Assembly: GCA_958428365.1 (NCBI GenBank)
Contig: CAUAFT010000004.1
Span: 124,001 to 188,000, forward strand
From: an uncultured Lachnospiraceae bacterium
GTDB lineage: Bacteria > Bacillota > Clostridia > Lachnospirales > Lachnospiraceae
Reading direction: 5' to 3'
Length of the DNA: 64,000 bases
The translations under genes and the position numbers were made by a program. Shown piece by piece: positions 59,863 through 64,000 of the stretch. How positions within the stretch are numbered: the stretch's first letter is position 1; each line of letters starts with the position of its first letter. Under the pieces are notes generated by a model that was given only the letters and a program-made list of their open reading frames with translations, was not told the DNA's origin and ran no database searches.

Positions 59863-60105
59863 TCATTTTGCAAGTACCTCATATGCCTCCATATTCTGTT
59901 TGAGCAGACGTTCCGATATTGCAAGCACATCTTCTGTCGCTGCTGTTTTCTCTTTTTCTGCCTTGCTGAAATCAATCACAAGGTATCGGGGAACATTATT
60001 TTTCAGAATAACTGCTGTTCCATGTTCGTCTACTAATTTCGCCACTCTGGAAAAATTCTGGTTTGCTTCTGTAATGGAAATCATGGTATCGGTATCTATT
60101 GTCAT
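59863..60105 (-). CDS. Phd/YefM-family antitoxin without an evident toxin
   Basis: An 80-residue antitoxin. MISITEANQNFSRVAKLVDEHGTAVILKNNVPRYLVIDFSKAE is the Phd/YefM DNA-binding and dimer domain. The C-terminus (ISERLLKQNMEAYEVLAK) would neutralise a toxin. The expected Doc, YoeB or RelE partner is not recognisable downstream; only short overlapping frames occur there. It may be an orphan regulator or the remains of a broken module. Confidence 0.85.
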   Translation of the reverse strand: MTIDTDTMISITEANQNFSRVAKLVDEHGTAVILKNNVPRYLVIDFSKAEKEKTAATEDVLAISERLLKQNMEAYEVLAK

Positions 60106-60450
60106 TTCTCATGCACCTCGCTTTCATATTTATAGTATACGCAAATTCTAGCTAGAATACAACCTATTTTAAAAAATAAGCAAATTCCATCATTCAAGAT
60201 ACCTCTACACTTTTGGTTACGTCCTATTCCGGTTTGCACTGTCCTCCCCCGGCTTGGTTGTCATCAGTTTATACTGCCTCATATTTTTCGGAAACTTATT
60301 GATAAAAGGTACAAGGGAAGTCTACCTCCTTTCCCGAAAAATTTAATAGCCACTCCTTTATGATGAATGGCTATGTACAAAAATGAGCATGAAAAAAGCC
60401 GATTAATTCTCTTTTTGAAAACCAATCGGCTATGTAAAGTATGATTAAAC
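60106..60450. other. AT-rich intergenic region, terminator and possible mobile-element remnant
   Basis: No full gene. A 21-codon frame at 60217-60282 (minus), MRQYKLMTTKPGEDSANRNR, looks protein-like and could be a decayed fragment. An inverted repeat ATAGCCA/TGGCTAT lies at about 60347-60374. At 60391-60431, AGCCGATT/AATCGGCT followed on the minus strand by TTTTTT is the terminator of the AIPR gene. Confidence 0.6.
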
Positions 60451-62175
60451 TTATCCTTGCCATAATACAGACTTCAGCTCATCGTATGTTACTTGTTGAG
60501 CATCAATCATTATATTAAATAATGCCTTAATCTCTTTGCATAAATCTATAAATTTTTCTTTATCTTTAATATATTCATTTATATCAGAATTTTTCAGTTT
60601 TGCAACCAGAAACGATAAAACACTTTTTGTAAACATTTTCCACGCTTGTTCCATAACTTCCAGTTCTTCTTTGGCAAATTTATCCGTAAATGCAATTTTC
60701 TTTTTATCTACTTTGAAGTCCACAATTACTTCAAGACATTCTGCTACAACTGCAATAAAAAACATTTTAAACTTTAGATTCCGAAATAATGATATTTGAA
60801 TTGACTCATCATCTTTTAATTCATCCTTAGAAGATGCTATTTCTTTAATCTCACATTTTATTTCATCAACAGTTTTTGCCAAAGAATATACCAATAATAA
60901 GTGTCTCGCATTTTTTTCTTCAAAAACTGACTTGTATAAATAATTATTCTTAAATATATTATTTTTCCCTCTATTCGCTTCTGCATAATTCCCTTCAAAA
61001 GCTAATACCGGTTGTGCTATTGTATATATGCCAATTTCATCAGATACTTCATCGAATCCTCTCTTGAGCGAATAATCTTTATCATACATCTTAAATTTTT
61101 CACGTAGGCTAATTTGTATGGGATCATTACTATATCTATCCCATGAAGTAATTTCATTCTGCGTATTATTTGCTTTTACAATAGCAGGAATTAAATTTGT
61201 ATCTTCACATTTTATAACTCTGCATAAAACCTTTGCTTTTTTCAAATTTTCTGCCTTACTTTCGTCAACCATACTAATTGAACCTGTTGTCTGTGCCCCA
61301 TTAATAATTGACATACCATCAATCTTTTTATTACCATTTCCAGCATCGTGAATGCCCAATGTTAAGATTGTTATTCCATTATTATACACCCAGAAATTGG
61401 AAGGTTCCGTTTCGACTGTTTGTCTTATAGAATTATTAATCTTTTTTCGTTTCCCAATCCCCAAAAAACCTCTATAATTTGCAGAAAACAAATCGTCCCC
61501 ATATGTTTTAAAAATATCATATAACCATTTCCCACTTATCGAAAATACATAAGCTTTCCAACCTTTAGTACTTTCTTCAAATAACGGTTGCCCCTCCATC
61601 TCGATTGAATCTGTGACCAAAATTTGTGATTCTTTTGAAACGTATAGGTTCTCGATTGTTTCTCTGCCTAACTCATGAGTAAAAATTTCTATATTATATT
61701 TTTCAAAAAGTTTTGACTGATGTGCTTCAATTGTTCTCAGTTCATTTTTACAATTTTTTGACTCTGGTAGATTATGCACATATACCGCATCAATAATTGA
61801 TATTTCGTTATTATTTATAGCTTCTCTACACTCATTAATAATACCTTTCATATAATCGGGGATTTCCGAAATATCTCCTGAAACCAACCATGCGATTGCT
61901 GTATTCATATCTGAGGCTTTATTCGCAGGAGCTTCATCTCTATCTTTCATAGAATAATAACCCTGTGCTAAGGTTATCTTCCCATTTCCTATATCTAAAT
62001 CAACAAAATCAATTTTCTTATCATTTTTTCCATCCGTCAAATCGTCCGTAGCTAATCCAAATACGTCATTCCTATCAAGATACAAGGCCATAACCCAGCA
62101 TAAATATGCGCTGTCTTCTTTAAATTTATTTATTAGCGCAGTTTCTCTTTTAAATTTTTCAATATAGTTCATCAT
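60451..62175 (-). CDS. AIPR family protein (abortive infection/phage resistance)
   Basis: A 574-residue AIPR-family protein. Diagnostic motifs are NYRGFLG (233-239), FWVYNNGITI (261-270), INGAQTTGSI (291-300) and PAIVKANNTQNEI near 332. The N-terminal third is variable. AIPR proteins are linked to abortive phage infection and often sit in restriction-like gene groups; their biochemical role is unsettled. It follows the ATPase/nuclease-like gene by 103 bp and has the same low GC content. The two are likely partners. Confidence 0.9.
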   Translation of the reverse strand: MMNYIEKFKRETALINKFKEDSAYLCWVMALYLDRNDVFGLATDDLTDGKNDKKIDFVDLDIGNGKITLAQGYYSMKDRDEAPANKASDMNTAIAWLVSGDISEIPDYMKGIINECREAINNNEISIIDAVYVHNLPESKNCKNELRTIEAHQSKLFEKYNIEIFTHELGRETIENLYVSKESQILVTDSIEMEGQPLFEESTKGWKAYVFSISGKWLYDIFKTYGDDLFSANYRGFLGIGKRKKINNSIRQTVETEPSNFWVYNNGITILTLGIHDAGNGNKKIDGMSIINGAQTTGSISMVDESKAENLKKAKVLCRVIKCEDTNLIPAIVKANNTQNEITSWDRYSNDPIQISLREKFKMYDKDYSLKRGFDEVSDEIGIYTIAQPVLAFEGNYAEANRGKNNIFKNNYLYKSVFEEKNARHLLLVYSLAKTVDEIKCEIKEIASSKDELKDDESIQISLFRNLKFKMFFIAVVAECLEVIVDFKVDKKKIAFTDKFAKEELEVMEQAWKMFTKSVLSFLVAKLKNSDINEYIKDKEKFIDLCKEIKALFNIMIDAQQVTYDELKSVLWQG

Positions 62176-62278
62176 TTTCTCCTTTTGTATATAAGAGCAA
62201 TTAGCTGATTACTGTCCAAAAAATATAAATGAAAGCACCAAATAAGGCAATTTTATCTCAACATAAACTTAAAAAATA

Positions 62279-64000
62279 TTAATTGCCATCTTTATTTTTG
62301 GGAATAATCGCTCCCGATAATTTCGCACTATTATCTATAACCGAATTAACTGCTTCATCTGCGGATTTGTGCGTCTTTAACCAAATGCTTTCCTCCAATT
62401 TCAAATGTTCCATTAAAAAATCATGCCTTTTTGAATAATCATCAAATACTTCGCTCCATTTTAATACATATATTTTTGTTAATCCTTTATCTTGACTATG
62501 TATTAAATGTTCTTCTCCATGATTTATATGGCTCTCTAACTCACCTTCTATAAAATGACTTTTGTCAAAATCAGTTCCCACCAGATAAAAAGTCCATTTT
62601 ACATTACCTGCATTAAATCTAGCGTCCGATTTTATTACATGCATATATTTCTTTACCTGAGAAACTTCCTTTTCTCCCAGTTTAATCTTAGGACGTTTTA
62701 ATTCAACAACAACATTTTCTGTTACTTTACCATGTCTATCTTGGCGAAGCATGTATATATCCATTTCTTTATTTTTATCTGGATGATCTACTTCAACATC
62801 TTCTTCTATTCCTGTCATCGTTAATAATAACCCTTTCAAGGCCAAATCAAAATCCGGTTCGGCTGCTGTAATTAGATTATACTGCTCTCCAAACATCCAA
62901 TAATGATTCTCTACCAACTTTTGAACATGCGGAACCTCATATGCATTAAATGATTTATTATATACAATCTCCTTCAATGACTGAATAATTTTCTGTCTAT
63001 CGCACAAAAGTTTTATTGTCTTTGTAATATTACTTAATGAAGTATATTGCAAAATTCCAGACAATTCTTTCATTTCATCTTCATCAAGATCAACTATTCC
63101 TTGCAAAACATTGAATAACTCAGGCTTATTGCCGCTATCCATAATCAATTTTAACAGTTGTAATGTGATTTTTTTGTTGTCAACACTCAGTCCCGTAAAT
63201 ATTTTTGGCTGTGCTGCATATAACGTACTTACAAGATTATCTAACTCTTGTTTCTGATAAACCCCCAGTATATTTTCAGTATCAAATTCTGGGTAAATTT
63301 TTTCATCCACAAGTTTTGCAATGTAATCATCAGACGCCTTTTTCAAATATTCTCTCCTATATTTAAAAAGGAAAGAATTAACTATCTCCATTAAAGACTT
63401 ATATTCTTCATCACTTCTGTTCGGAAATAAATCTCTTTGTCCTTCTATCCCATCATTTATAAAATGGAACTCATCAAAATAATCACTTTTGATGTAAACA
63501 CTATGAAAAAATTGATCTGCCCTTTTATTCAATTTTGTTGTTTCTTTATATACTTCTTTATCATCTGAACCAATGTAATATATCCTTGAATATTCATTGC
63601 CCAATTTTGCATTCCACTGAACAAAGCGAATATCATAATCGTGTTTAAACTCACTTCCAGATACATCTATATTTTCTTTCCCTACAACAAATTCAGAATA
63701 GTCAATATTTTCATCATCAACTGAGATGGTGTATCCTTTTTCCTTGTTTAACTCCAAAAACCAAAAAAATTCTTCTTTAATTTTCTGTACAATATCTTTT
63801 TTGTCCAAAGATTCCAATTGTGTAAAAGTTACTTTGGTTCCTGTATTGTCATGAACTTCATGCGGTTTTTTTTCGCCGTTGTCATCATATTGATTCAGCG
63901 AATCTTTATTCATCGAAATATAATAACTATATTTCTTTTCGTCACGCTCATATATAGTATCCCATCTGGCAGTTTGTGAAAAAGCAAAAAAGGTGAGCCG
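62279..64000 (-). CDS. MORC/GHKL-type ATPase with C-terminal PD-(D/E)XK-like domain, 5' end outside window
   Basis: The reading frame is open from the stop at 62279 through the window edge, so only the last 573 residues are seen; the ATG at 63913 is internal. The edge reads RLTFFAFSQTARWDTIY, the end of the ATP-lid region of GHKL ATPases, then the transducer-like domain (HDNTGTKVTFTQLESL, RADQFFHSVYIKSDYFDEF). Near the C-terminus AAEPDFDLALKG, EMDIYMLRQD and VVVELKRPKI give the D...ExK pattern of PD-(D/E)XK nucleases. Paired with AIPR, it looks like a DNA-targeting defence component. Confidence 0.85.
   Translation of the reverse strand, partial: RLTFFAFSQTARWDTIYERDEKKYSYYISMNKDSLNQYDDNGEKKPHEVHDNTGTKVTFTQLESLDKKDIVQKIKEEFFWFLELNKEKGYTISVDDENIDYSEFVVGKENIDVSGSEFKHDYDIRFVQWNAKLGNEYSRIYYIGSDDKEVYKETTKLNKRADQFFHSVYIKSDYFDEFHFINDGIEGQRDLFPNRSDEEYKSLMEIVNSFLFKYRREYLKKASDDYIAKLVDEKIYPEFDTENILGVYQKQELDNLVSTLYAAQPKIFTGLSVDNKKITLQLLKLIMDSGNKPELFNVLQGIVDLDEDEMKELSGILQYTSLSNITKTIKLLCDRQKIIQSLKEIVYNKSFNAYEVPHVQKLVENHYWMFGEQYNLITAAEPDFDLALKGLLLTMTGIEEDVEVDHPDKNKEMDIYMLRQDRHGKVTENVVVELKRPKIKLGEKEVSQVKKYMHVIKSDARFNAGNVKWTFYLVGTDFDKSHFIEGELESHINHGEEHLIHSQDKGLTKIYVLKWSEVFDDYSKRHDFLMEHLKLEESIWLKTHKSADEAVNSVIDNSAKLSGAIIPKNKDGN

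Noticed and set aside
59669..59866. Toxin partner of the Phd/YefM antitoxin
   Set aside because: The 65-residue frame overlaps the antitoxin stop but has no recognisable toxin motif and runs into the leader of the GTPase gene. Another short frame here is equally unconvincing.

Overview
The window looks like a chromosomal segment from a gut-type anaerobe of the class Clostridia, most likely Lachnospiraceae. The support is a leucine T-box ahead of leuA, a DUF3793/flavodoxin/DUF2325 operon, two feo iron-transport loci, 2-hydroxyacyl-CoA dehydratase-type genes with radical activases, a sigma-54-driven dihydroxyacetone kinase PTS operon and a TetM-like GTPase fused to a YacP/NYN domain. These are inferences from protein families; no rRNA or tRNA gene was seen to anchor the taxonomy. 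Almost every gene is on the minus strand.

Layout. 1-2.35 kb: the 5' part of leuA with its T-box, then DUF2325, flavodoxin and DUF3793. 2.5-3.1 kb: an acetyltransferase gene interrupted by a frameshift at an A-run. 3.5-10.5 kb: an iron block with an unusual Fur-family protein, a FeoB-associated Cys-rich peptide, feoB, two feoA, a DtxR-like regulator, a second feoA-feoB pair and a second DtxR-like regulator. Three promoters share the palindrome GTTAG-N6-CTAAC, which ties the flavodoxin operon to iron control. 10.5-12.4 kb: a MATE exporter and a MarR repressor with an operator over its own promoter. 12.4-23.1 kb: a ten-gene, tightly spaced run combining two activases, two 2-hydroxyacyl-CoA dehydratase-like proteins, an SsuABC/TauABC-like importer, a LysR regulator, a cytidylate-kinase-like protein, an aminotransferase and a D-2-hydroxyacid dehydrogenase. 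23.3-34.7 kb: asparaginase plus a nitrogen-ring catabolic cluster (amidohydrolases, two NodB-fold hydrolases, an N-carbamoyl amidohydrolase, a class III aminotransferase and an iron alcohol dehydrogenase).

34.9-46.8 kb: a Fic protein lacking the usual catalytic histidine, a PEP-synthase-like protein, a tandem array of terminator-like hairpins, a QueL-YhhQ-like queuine salvage pair, a flavin-nucleotide-binding protein, hypA, a large iron-sulfur flavoprotein and its probable ArsR regulator, superoxide dismutase and a cation/proton antiporter. 47.0-55.1 kb: dhaL-dhaM-HPr-EI-dhaK with two consensus sigma-54 promoters, followed by the HPr-domain sigma-54 activator and rpoN, a nearly self-contained regulon. 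55.2-59.7 kb: a DUF434 protein, a Gfo/Idh/MocA oxidoreductase and the TetM-like/NYN fusion. 59.8-64 kb: an AT-rich, probably acquired tail with an orphan antitoxin, an AIPR-family protein and the C-terminal part of a MORC/GHKL-type ATPase with a PD-(D/E)XK-like domain, which looks like an anti-phage or restriction module cut by the window edge.

The strongest candidates for something undescribed are the ten-gene importer/dehydratase operon, the ATPase-nuclease/AIPR pair, the GTPase-NYN fusion and the hairpin array in front of queL.
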